DNA of 64,000 bases from Varanus komodoensis (taxonomy: Eukaryota > Chordata > Lepidosauria > Squamata > Varanidae), in the NCBI RefSeq assembly GCF_004798865.1, contig NW_025335854.1:4589288-4653287 (forward strand). Direction: 5' to 3'. This document shows, piece by piece, positions 46,611 to 57,295 of this stretch. A model generated the notes under the pieces. That model worked only from the letters and a program-made list of their open reading frames with translations, was not told where the DNA came from and did not search any database. Each line of letters starts with the position of its first letter. Position 1 is the stretch's first letter. The position numbers and the translations under genes are program-made.

Positions 46611-46798
46611 TAGCAGTGACAACATTGATTTTAGCACATACTTCTGAGCACCACCCAGGCTGTTTTCCCAGATTGTCTCATTTTACAGCATTCTGGAGAA
46701 AGAAATAGTCAGACACCACGGGCAATTGCTTGTGATGGTGGCCATTTTACCCCAAGAACAATGCAGAATCACAATCTGGAAAATAGAATAACAGACAC

Positions 46799-46829
46799 CA
46801 GGAGACAGACAGACGGACAGACAGACACT
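46799..46829. repeat. (ACAG)n microsatellite
   Basis: A short run of ACAG units with a CGG interruption. Confidence 0.9.
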
Positions 46830-47469
46830 GAAATCTGTCTGGCAGATACAATAAACAATCTGTCTGGCAGTGCTGGCAGATACAATGAACAAGAAAAGGC
46901 ACATACTGCAAGGGAAGAAGATACAGAGGAGGAAGCGAGCAGGTTCATGGAGAAATCTCCACACCTCCAGCATAGGAACTCCCACTGAACACTGGAAAGC
47001 ATTACAGAGATCAAAGTCTACAGAAATTGGAACATGCGCGATGCTGCCAGAAAACCATTACCAGAATTCAGTCACATCTTTATCCTGTTTGCAGAACATT
47101 TCCTGGTCCTCCTTAGTCCTTCTTCCACAATTAAACCACCTCTGGTGTCGCATTCTGTGCTGTCTCCCGTGTTGCCCGCTCATTCTTTGAAGTGAATGGC
47201 CTGTTGCAGAGTCCCTACACAATCAGGAGGCTAAATCACTCAGGGGATCCACAGATGTTAGAGCAGGTTCTTCCCTTCAGACCTTTCCAGGGGACACAAG
47301 GACTGTGCAGGAGGAGAAAAATGGCAGCCTGACCAAGCAGCTGAGCCCGTAAGCCTTGCGCCAGTTTTCCTCTCTAACAATGGTAATCAGGTGCATGGCT
47401 TATCCCCAACCGGGGTCATCACCGTTGCTCATGATCAGCAGGGCAACAACAGTATGCTTTTGAATTCCT

Positions 47470-47870
47470 TTTGTGTTTATTTCTTTTGATTTTTATATCC
47501 CCATAGGCTCTGGGCAGTTTGCAAGAAATTAAAACCAGCAACCATTTGAATTTAGCCTTAAAACAAGGATATTGGATGAAACTAAACTGGGAAAGTTTCT
47601 CAGAGGAGATTTATCTCAAACTCCTTCTGGAAGGTCATAATACGGGATTTCTGACACAGCTTTCCCTGCAGGCCATTCCACAATTTAGGGGTGACCACTA
47701 AAAAGGTCCTCAGTGATTAATTGATATTAACTTTGCAGAAGCAAACTTCAGAAGATGATTCCCAGAGGACTAGAGCAGGCAGCATGGAATATATGGGCAA
47801 CTTCTTCTCAGTTTCGCTGCAGTGATGTAAAAAAGGTGGCTAAATATATTAATGAATAACAGATGCATGG
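47470..47870 (-). mobile_element. Old L2-clade LINE 3' end
   Basis: TTTTTATATCCCCATAGGCTC with GGGCAGTTTGCAAG at the low end, then GCCATTCCACAATTTAGGG and AAAAAGGTCCTCAG, follow the same order as the other reverse-oriented L2-clade tails. It is strongly diverged. Confidence 0.5.
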
Positions 47871-49123
47871 ATCTCAGGAAAAAGGCTTTTGAATCGCCAC
47901 TGACGTATCTTGTTACCTGTGCGGAGTCCATTTAGAAGCCACCGCTAATTATTTCTGCTCATTAGCAGTAGCAATCTGAGACAAAAATTTAATAGATCTG
48001 CTCAACTGAATGGTTACATCACCCTTTTGCATATTTCTACATCTGTGCAGCATTCATGAGAAGTAAAAAGCACCCCTTGGGACATTTCTCTGCAGGGTCA
48101 GAATTCCAGGAATGTTGAAAAGCTAATGGGTAGGTCTTGAGGAAAGGTGAAGTGAAAAGGAACTGAGTGTACAGCCTAAGCATGGTAAGCCACGGTAAGC
48201 CTCAACACCCCTGGAAAAATAAGAACACCACCAAAAAAATCTAATGAAAAAACAATCCATGTTCTCCCATCTCAACCATGTACATGCAGTGAATTCTGAA
48301 ATTTGGAAGGTGAGCATTGTCATTATAATCCAGAATGAATTGTGCAAATGTTTGAAAATATGTCCCTATCTTCTCAAAAGTTGGACCTATGCAAGTGAAC
48401 ACCAACCATCTTAAACATGGGGTGTTCACAAACATTGCCTAAACTGTTCACAAACTTTGCATATTTATCTATAGGTGAATGATGAAATTCATAACGTTTT
48501 AGCCATTGCTGTCATATTTATATATGCATGTATATGGGAAATGCATATTCATATCTATGCATACATGCAGCAATTTATAATTTTATGTCAAAGGCTCAAA
48601 TCGGAAAGACTGGGTGGGCCTCATGAATTTGGGTAGAGAACATGCCTTGCTTACAAAAGCTTTCATCTTGCTAGCCAAAGGTTCTCAGCATGGAAAGACA
48701 TTCAAAAGTGCATTGATATTCTTGCATAGCTGGTCTTGTGTTTAATCAGCAGCATGCGACACAGTTACTCAGAAATAAATCCCACTGCAATCAGCAAAAT
48801 TCCCTAGAGTAAACATACATAGGAATGGACTGAGGGCCTTACCCAAAGCTGCCTGGTGAGTAAGACCTTCGTCTGGGTTATGTTGCTCTCCCCACCCAAT
48901 CAGTTTGTGTCCGCCTATGTACACACCATACATTGGGTAAAGCCATTATAGAGAAGAATAAAGCCATTTGAGGATGGTTGTGATGGAGGTCCTTTGGGGA
49001 GTCCTTACCCTTCTCTTTAACCTGGCATCCTAGGAGTCACTTGTCAAAGTGGATTACATGATCATGCAGTTTCAAACACAAAGAATCCGTAATAGTCTAC
49101 TGTGTTAAAGAATAGTAAAGCTC

Positions 49124-49183
49124 TTGTGTATCACAGAAGGAAGGACAATTGCTTTGTGTATCACAGAAGGAAGGACAAATGCT
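49124..49183. repeat. 30-bp tandem duplication
   Basis: TTGTGTATCACAGAAGGAAGG followed by ACAATTGCT occurs twice head to tail, with one difference. Confidence 0.97.
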
Positions 49184-49689
49184 CCCAGTTTCCAATTTCT
49201 GACCAAATCCCTGATCAGGTTAGCACACTATTTCTCATTAACCTGGCCGAAAGGACAAAGGCACTACTGTGGAATGAAGCAGGATTAGTTGGAATGCCCT
49301 CTGGTCAGAACACTGGTGATGGCTTTCCTTAACAAAGATGGTGGATTTATGGAGGAATACAGAACTGTAGTCAAGGAAATACAAAGACCAAAATAGTTCA
49401 AGGTTTATATACCTGCCCAGCTGACATGTGTCTTACATGGTTACAGAAGATGTATTGCAAAAAGCTGTTTTGAGTCTGCATCAAAGTCCATCTCTGTTAC
49501 CATGGCAAAAGATGCAATGGTAGTATCAAAGCAGAGAAGCTTCTGGTAAGACCAGGCTAAATATTCCTAACAAAAGACCCAGCTGTATATTTATAGGAAA
49601 CTGTGAAATGGGCACAAGGGCATAACCTAATTTAGAAATCGTTCCCTTATGAAAGTATGGTAGCACAAAACCTGGCTTGTCCCAGCCAA

Positions 49690-50225
49690 GACACATTGGC
49701 CAGGCTCAAACAGCACAGCACGGCATGGTGATTTTGTAACATTGCTGGTCTGTTGTGTTGTCTAAACCCAGTTGTGGTATTACACCATGGTAAATTCTTT
49801 AGAAACCAGTATAAGAAACAATGGTTTGTTTTATGGTTTCTCGATACCATCATGGCTTGTTGTGTTGTCTGAACGCAGGATCATGTTTTCCACAATCCTG
49901 TTATGTGACTACCACAGAGTCCTTTGGAAAGAACAATGATTTCAGGAGTCACTCTAGCCACCCAACCTCTATGCATGGGCCAATGAGGAAGAAGCAGGTA
50001 GCACAAGCAGAGAGTGATGCACCTTAGGACTGAATTTCAGGTGCAGTGGCAGGTGGGATACATGGCAACAGTAGGAGGACTGAGCAAGGAGGATGGATAA
50101 AGTCTAATGGAAAGCATTTGATCATCTGTCACATAGATCATGGTGAGAAACTGAACCATGGTAACACAGAGGGTGGCTTGCCATGTGTGAATGCAGAGTC
50201 TAGATTGCACGCAAATTGTCCTCTA
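49690..50225. mobile_element. DNA element candidate with repeated CATGG/GTTGTGTTGTCT words
   Basis: CTGTTGTGTTGTCTAAACCCAG and CTTGTTGTGTTGTCTGAACGC recur about 115 bp apart. The right side has GGCTTGCCATGTGTGAATGC, resembling an inverted version. The middle matches the 46 kb repeat. It is a plausible non-autonomous DNA transposon without a transposase. Confidence 0.4.
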
Positions 50226-51539
50226 AAAGACAGAGAAAGTCTGGCTCATTCAGACTGTTATTTCTAACTGAGATAGGTGTGCATTCCTATTTAGACATGA
50301 TTTCATTTAGTGATCATTCAGATCAGTTTCAATAAAACATTCCATTTGCAATGCTCTAACCATTCAAACATTGTAAATTGGATGTTTTAATGTGAGTGAT
50401 CTAGAATTTCACTAGATGAAATATTTTCCAATTTAAAAAAAAGTATTGGAATGTACAATATCATTGTTTACTCTTTCAACCAGAGCATCTTTACATTCCA
50501 TAAAAATATAACGTATGGTGTGCTGGAAGATGTCCTGTACTCTTCCCCAGCTTGCATAATTATCATTCGCATCCCTATAGGGTCTGGCCATTACACAGTG
50601 CAACACATTAGACGTTGGGTGTGGAACCTTATGTTCAGAGTAGCAAAGGGACTGCTGAGCATTGGAGGTTATATTACATCATGCTACATTTCACCACGTC
50701 CAAAGAGGTGCAGCTGCTGTGAACTCCACTTCTTCCCTCACAGGAAGGGAGAGGTGTGTGTGGGAAAAAACCAATTCAGGATCGTTGCACATCCCCCTGC
50801 TCTCCTTCCAAGGTAAGAAGTTCAGCTTTGATCCAGCTGATGCTCATTTCCGGCAGTACCCCACTGTACCACAAAGATTCTTAAGCGATGCACACTGCTC
50901 CGTGTAACAGCTTGGCCTCCTAACTGGGCATTTTTAAGACACAGACAGTATTTTATGGGAGGCTCTGTCCACTCATCTCCTCACAGCATTTTGTGACAAT
51001 GTTGTTTGTCCACCCTCAGGTGGAAAAAAAGCAGTGAGCTTAGATACACTGGCCCGTATCCAAAGTGGCTATATCCAGGGAGCCATATTGGCTCATTGGC
51101 AGGGCAAACATGTAATTAATGAATGAATAAAATAAGTGGGCAGCCCTACCAAATCTGTTCCACAAGCACCACCCATGGCTTGTACAAAGGAGATTTCCCA
51201 CTTCCAGAGGCCACCGAAAATAAGTGGAAATGCAGATTTCTGTAAGCGGGCACATCAGCAGAACTCACATAAGGGAGCCCTGCTGACCTGCATCATTCCA
51301 GGAACAAGTGTCCCCACATGTTTCAGGTTATCCCTGGAAAGTGCAGGGCTGGCCATTTGGGAATGGAAATAGTGGTGGGTTTTATTCTCAGACAGGCATC
51401 GTTGGATGCTATTGGGAGTGAAAAGAATGGCTGCTTTGGGCCCTTGTTTCCAAGGCCTCTTGGCTGAGTTTCAGAAGGAATGGAATAGGAATGTGAAGCA
51501 AATCAAAGGGGAGTTGGGGAGGATGGGCCATGCCAAAAT

Positions 51540-51975
51540 GCTGAGATGAGGGAAGCAGAGATGCCTATCTCAAGGTCAGACTCCACAAATGCTCAGGTGG
51601 ACTCAGAGTAATCAAGATGCACAGCTGGCAGGAGAGGACTCAGAGCAGGAGAGTTTCTCAGACACTGCCAAGGCAGGTAGGGTTTTCGACCCCATGATGC
51701 ATTGTCAGCAGAGTAGGGCAGCCCAATTAGAGGATCGGCATGCAGAGAGCAGGCGTGGTCATTTTCAGAAGACCCCTCTCAAAGGGATGGGGCCCAGGCA
51801 TGCTCATAAGGAGATTTCCTGGAGGTGAATATTAGATTGGGTTCAACTAAGTGGTCTGTGTGTCCTCAGGGATTCTTTCTGGCTGATTTGTGCTTTTGAG
51901 TCAATAAAGAATGTTTCACAAGGAAAATGGTCTCTGGCTTTTGAAAGCTTGAAGGAGGAACCGCGGCTCGTGACA
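51540..51975 (+). mobile_element. Probable LTR fragment (fossil)
   Basis: The segment has an LTR-like plan: a polyadenylation signal in GAGTCAATAAAGAATG, a U5-like stretch with ACCGCGGCTCGTGACA, and an end in CA. It looks like a solo or truncated LTR of a retrovirus-like or Gypsy-like element. The left end is not defined and no internal region is seen, so it is an incomplete fossil. Family uncertain. Confidence 0.35.
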
Positions 51976-52559
51976 GATGGTTCCAAACAACAACTGTATT
52001 TGACACCAGAGTGTTATAAGGACACTGACAAACTACATTCAGAATAGTTTTGAAGTTAGCTCATCTCTTTTTGTTCTACTTCTCTTGTCAGCAGATTCAG
52101 AGACTACCAAAAGAGATTTCTGTCAGACAATCCCATTCTACAGATAGAAGAGAGATAACTAGAACAGTCTCGATTGCAGCAATGTGGAATGTTTGGTATT
52201 TTTAATCCAGGTTACTTCTGAGAACGCTTTTCACCATTCTAAGTTGGCAGAGTTGGATAAAGGCAGAGAAAGTTATGGTAGCATTTGGAAAATCCTCAAC
52301 CAGGTCCTTACTATAAATTATCTTGAAATGCTAAGTGCAGTAGTCTTAGCTTCACCACATCCCTCTGCAGTAGCACAAATAAAATGTTTTAATTCAGAAG
52401 ACAGCTCAGTCAGTAAATTCTCACTGGAGCTTCTGCGCCCCACTCCAATGCATCAAGATTTTGAGAAGGATCCAGTCCTGCCAGGACTCCAAATAGATTC
52501 ACAACTTCTGAACCAATGCAGTCATATTTCATGTTTATGTAAGACATCCTAAGTGTGTT

Positions 52560-53830
52560 TTCACCCTGAACTTGTCCCTACCAGTTAGTCTGCAATCATG
52601 TTTTCCATCTGAAAAAATTAATCTGTGTCTCTGAGCAGCTGATCTTCCAACTGGATATGTGAATTCCACTTGATTACTCAATTTATTTGCTTCATCATAA
52701 ACATCTTCAAAGTTTTTCCATGTGTCATAGACAAAGGTGAAGATGAAGGAATGCCCCTTTTCCCCTTAAACAGCAATAAGGCCTGGATTTTATAAGGTTT
52801 TGCTGACAAAGTCAAATCTGTGAAAGATTCTATGCCAGAATACTTCCATAAAAGGTTTTTCAAGTGTTTTCAGGATCTTGGTTTCTTCTGTATCAAAGAG
52901 TTTGCTTCTAATTTAACCACTACTTTCTCTCTGAAATCACTAGTAATCTCTATTAAGGCTTCCAAAATCTTGTCATACTAAACAAGAGAAATTTGTGTGG
53001 CATTTTCTCTCCAGGACCATCTTGTCCGTAACATGTTTTCAAGGTGAACCTTTGTGTATTCCTGTTTTGATTTTGATTCAGTGATCAATATTGTATTATT
53101 TTCCATCTCTAGGGAGATCCGGAATAATAAGCATAGGAAGTTATCGGGTGATTTGAACAACTTTACTGAAAAGTTATCATCCTGTTTAGCCCTGCACTAG
53201 GCACAAACATATCATGGTTGTTCATACTTTTAGTGTGAACCTGAAATTAGCTACTCACATCATCATATCTCTGTCTCCTGCAATTCTTCATGTCAAATCA
53301 CACTTCTGAAGATTCCTAGTGACAGTTTTACATAAGCTTTATCCAGCATAGCTGTCAGTTGGGCAGGAAGGACTAAAATAGCTTCTTCCCTTCTCCATCC
53401 AAGTCACAAGGAAAAATAATGCATAGCTGATTGGTAGAAGAAATATCTTTTGCAGAGTCCATAATAAGAGAAAAGTATTTTGCCTCTTTAATCTTTTGAA
53501 TGATTTTCATATGAACTTCATTCTCGATTAGCTCAACCAATTCCACACATATCTCTGAGAAACTGTAAGAAAAATGACCCTTTCTTTTATTTTCATGATT
53601 TCTCCAAGTGCTGCTCAAGAAAAGCATCAAATCTGGCAATGTGGCAGGGTAATTTCCATTGTGGGGTGATCCCAAAATCTGGTTGCCACCATCAGTGGAA
53701 ATCTCTTTCTGGAAGGGTATAGGAGCAACAACAATAAGCTTCAATGTTTCTTTCCAGAATTTGGTTTCTTCATCTAACTGAAAATGTTCCTCCACTGTGT
53801 TCCTCCTTAAAATCCAGACACCCCCAAATT
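52560..53830 (-). pseudogene. Decayed hAT transposase (DUF4371-type)
   Basis: The minus strand encodes KFWKETLKLIV, then a GSPHNGNYPATLPDLMLFLSS segment, then CVELVELIENEVHMKIIQKI and KEAKYFSLIMDSAKDISSTN. This is the order of the hAT transposase core found in ZMYM/ZBED-like transposases, including the SxDSxxDI-like motif. Further 3', RTRWSWRENATQ corresponds to the conserved TRWS-R-A motif, followed by ILEALIEITSD. Several frame breaks and stops separate these blocks (for example after ISLV near 52978), and the C-terminal dimerisation region is very decayed. It is a dead copy of a DNA transposon, not a host gene. The 5' end, the 3' end and any TIRs are not identified. Confidence 0.8.
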
Positions 53831-53892
53831 CAGGTTTGGGGTTGCCTGCTGGAAACTAGCAGCTGAAACATTCTCATATTTCTCAAAATAAG

Positions 53893-54105
53893 ATTATAGA
53901 ATCATAGGAGAGTTGGAAGGGGCCATGAAGGCCATCGAATCCAACACCCTTGGTGTTGCAGGACACCAAGTCACACCATCCCACTCAGGTGGCTGTCCAG
54001 TTTCTCCTTGAATGTTTCCAGTGTGGGAGAGCCCACACCTCTCCAGGCAGCTGGTCCCACTGTCGTGTTGCTCTGACCATGAGGAAGCATGTCCACTCAG
54101 AAATA
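53893..54105 (-). mobile_element. CR1 LINE 3' end
   Basis: Reverse-oriented terminus: ATTATAGAATCATAGGAGAG, GTTGGAAGGGGCCATGAAGG, CACCATCCCACTCAGGTGGC and CTCCAGGCAGCTGGTCCC. Non-coding. Confidence 0.88.
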
Positions 54106-54138
54106 AGTTCAAGGGGTCTTGTTGAAAGGCACCATCTT

Positions 54139-54505
54139 AGAAACATAGAATAGGAGAGTTGGAAGGGGCCATGGAGGCCATTGGGTCCAACCTCCTGCTG
54201 TTGCAGGACACCAAGTTACACCATCCCACTCGGAGGGCTGCCCAGTTTCTTTTTGAATGTCTCCGCCACCTCTCCAGGCAGCTGGTTCCACTGTCGTATT
54301 GCTCTGACAGTGAGGAAGCCTTTCCTGATGTCCAGCCTGAACCTGGGTTGTTGCAACTTGAATTGATTATTCCATCCTATACTCTGGTATAAGCAAGAAG
54401 ATATCATGCCCTTCCTCTTTGTGACAGCCTTTGAGGTACTTATAGAGGGATACCATGTCCCACCTCAGTGATTGCAGCTTTTTGTGCAGCTGGGAATTCC
54501 AAAGC
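54139..54505 (-). mobile_element. CR1 LINE 3' end with end of ORF2
   Basis: A second reverse-oriented CR1: AGAGTTGGAAGGGGCCATGG, CTCCAGGCAGCTGGTTCC, then coding remnants reading RWDMVSLYKYLKGCHKEEGH on the minus strand. It lies about 35 bp from the first copy; both may descend from separate insertions at one site. Confidence 0.88.
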
Positions 54506-54620
54506 ATATAAACAACAACATGGGAGCCAGAAGTAGATACGCCTGATGCTACTGCTGTATTGCACACTGACATTACCCCATTAGCTGAACAGATGCACAG
54601 AGCTGGGGAACACTTTAAAG

Positions 54621-54833
54621 CAGGAGTCTCAAACGCGTGGCCCGCGGGCCAATTGCCGGGACGGGCGGGGCACAGGGCAGGGGCCCTGCGGCTTCCAAAG
54701 CGCCGGCGGTGCCCGGGCCGGCCACGGGATGAGTGGACCAGCACCACCGCGGTGGTAGAATACTGGATGCGGCCCAGCCTCACCCAGACTCTACTTCCAG
54801 CGGCCCCCAGGTAAGTTGAGTTTGAGACCCCTA
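54621..54833. mobile_element. GC-rich hAT MITE with 8-bp target-site duplication
   Basis: The element starts CAGGAGTCTCAAAC and ends GTTTGAGACCCCTA, 14-bp terminal inverted repeats with two mismatches. It is flanked by an exact 8-bp duplication CTTTAAAG at 54613-54620 and 54834-54841, the hallmark of hAT insertion. The 213-bp body is very GC- and CpG-rich for this locus (CCCGCGGGCC, GCGCCGGCGG, CCCGGGCCGGCC) and has no transposase. CAG/GTAAGT, a perfect plus-strand splice donor sequence, occurs inside at 54808-54816. Confidence 0.92.
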
Positions 54834-54889
54834 CTTTAAAGTCCCTGAGAATGACAGAAAACAATTCCGTATTCAATGTATTTGGGTCT

Positions 54890-55180
54890 TCCAAATAACA
54901 AAGTTTCTTTGGGCAGTTTACAAATGATTGAAATAATGCAATTCAATGCACAATAGCAGGATATATCAGAACAGCCAAAAAGATCTAACAACTAAGTCTC
55001 TAAGAACATAGGAGAAATTGTGGAGAAAGCCAGGGAGAAAAGGTCTTTGTGTGGGACCAAAAGATAATAATATGGGGGGGGGCAGTTAAGTCTCTTTAGG
55101 AAAGCCATTCCATAAATGGAGCCCCACAGATGAGAAGGCTTCAGAATAACCACATATTGTCCACTGAGAGAAAGCCACTG
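54890..55180 (-). mobile_element. Old L2-clade LINE 3' end
   Basis: CTTTGGGCAGTTTACAAATG at the low end, then CATTCCATAAATGGAGCCCC and ACAGATGAGAAGGC, in the order expected for a reverse-oriented L2-clade tail. Strongly diverged. Confidence 0.55.
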
Positions 55181-56278
55181 AATTTAGAGAAAAGCATCCA
55201 TTTGCCTACACGTGGTTCTGATTCTGGCAGCCACACGGTCCAGTTGTTATGAAAATAATCCCCCTGTTTGCTCTTCTGTTCTACCACCTCTTCCAATGCA
55301 ATAATGCACAGGCTTCTAGCAACCTTTCTTCTCCATCTTAATCGGCCTGAATATCTCCCCAGTGCAAATGAAAAGATGCTTTGTGTTTCTTACTTGAGAA
55401 GCAATGAGGAAATGAAATTAGTTATAGCATATTTTATCACTTCAATACACTGTCAAATCCACATCAGGCTATTAAGGGCTCGTGCATGCGAATGCGCACA
55501 TTTGCCCCGAATGTCACCCACACCACAAGCCATCCATTGCCTCATCGCTGTGCATGCGAAATACCAAACAGAAAGAAAAGTTCTTCACTGTGGATGGAGC
55601 CTCCAGGCACAAGATCAATGCCAATACTAATATTACAAATAACCCACCACGGCTAAGAAAACACTTATGGGTGAGACTCCAGATGTTCCTTGCACATGTT
55701 AAGTGAATGCATCCTGCAACATGAGCAAGTTCTGCATAATGCATCACCCCCTTGGGCCCTCGCAGCTATTGAGGAGGGTCCATCCCCTAGCCCTTTCCTT
55801 AAAACAATCAACCCAAGGAAATATTTCACTTTGATGCATCCAAGGTGCAATTCCCCTTGCTATTTTTCTTCCCAACTGCAGCTAGAAAGTTACTTTGAAA
55901 CATGACGAAAGTAAATTCTATCTGGCCAATAAACCCCGAACATAAACACTCCATATTTTAAATGCACACATTTTTAACAGACAAAAACTGGACACACATA
56001 AGAAAGGCCCAAAGAAATGTAGCTATGCTCAGCCTTGTAACTACAACCAAACAAAGTATAAAGGACATTATGCCACTGGGATGGGGTGTAACTTTGTTGT
56101 CTAGGTGCTATATGGAGTAACAACTGCAAAGTCAAAGAAATTGCTTAACTAAGGTGCCATGAAAGAAAAGACTGGGGAAAACTGTTATTTCTGGTGTTCA
56201 CTCTCTAATTTCTAGAGGTCTCCACATTTTGACTAAATCTGCATGCTACCTTGAGCTCCTTGGAGGAAAGGCATGCTA

Positions 56279-56306
56279 GAAATTAAATTAAATTAAATTA
56301 ATTAAT
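56279..56306. repeat. (AAATT)n microsatellite
   Basis: AAATT units in tandem followed by AATTAATAA. Confidence 0.95.
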
Positions 56307-57224
56307 AAGCAAACAAACAAAATCCACAGCTTTTCCCTTTAGTGTCATGCAGCCATCCTCAATGCAAATCGTACCTTCTTGCCATGTGAATTAACACCTT
56401 GTGTTAATGACAAAACTCTAATTGGCCAGTGGTTTAGTGGAGTGTTCAGAAGTAGCGGGGCAAGAAAGAAGCTCTCTTCCTCCAAACTGGCCTTCCAGTT
56501 GGAAGAAGCAGCATTGCCACAGCAATTCTCTCGACCTTCCATGCCTGCACTTCCTTTGAAGGTGAACTTGATTGACCAGGTAACAACCATGAGGAAGAAG
56601 AGGGAGCTGGAGGAGGAGGAGGAGGAGGGAGGTGAGGATAAGCCATTAGACTATCCCACAACTGGCAACTCCAAGTTGAGCAGAATGTGTCTGTCCCAGA
56701 TTAGGAAGGAGAGAGCAGGATCAACCACCCCTGGCTTCAGACCTCCGTCTTTAAAAAAGGAAAAAAGCTGATATTTAATAATGTCCCTCCCAGGTCAAAT
56801 CCCGCCCCCACCCCCGCCCCCAGATGTAGAAAGCTAGTCCTTCAAATTGCTTCCACGCAGCTGTTTCTTCTGCCATGCTACTTCTGGGTTTCAGGCTCAG
56901 TCCTGTGCCCCCTGCCCTCACTGCACACCCGTTTGTGAATTCAGAGTCACATGCAAGGCATGCACTGAGGAGGGAGATGGAAGAAGATGGAGCCTCCAGC
57001 GGGAAGCAGCAGAAGCTCCAAGCCCGGACCGTCCCGCCTCCTTTGCTCTCCGGCAACCCCGCCAAGCCCTCTCTGAGACCCAGTTGGAATCTCAGAGAGG
57101 TGGCCGGCATGGCTCTTTCTTCAGCACCTGCAAGGGGAGCAGGGCCTCTGGAATCCCAACACCAACCTTGGACCTGGGAGCCTGGAGAATCCTTGGTCCC
57201 AGAACCCATATCAGGAGTTCCATA

Positions 57225-57295
57225 GAATGGCACCATTCGTTGTTGATTTACCTTCCATACCACCCAATAATCAAAACTCTCTGAATCAGGACTGC
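57225..57295 (-). repeat. LINE tail scrap (L2-clade-like)
   Basis: TTTACCTTCCATACCACCCA then AAAACTCTCTGAATCAG matches the reverse complement of the conserved L2-clade terminus. Very short. Confidence 0.4.

Noticed and set aside
54808-54816. Perfect splice donor CAG/GTAAGT on the plus strand
   Set aside because: It lies inside a hAT MITE on the strand opposite to HMCN1, with no associated open exon of interest.
56775-57284. Long overlapping open frames of 162 and 145 codons on opposite strands
   Set aside because: Both run through a GC-rich patch where stops are rare. Neither resembles a known protein, and their overlap in opposite strands suggests chance. I also found no hemicentin signal peptide here.
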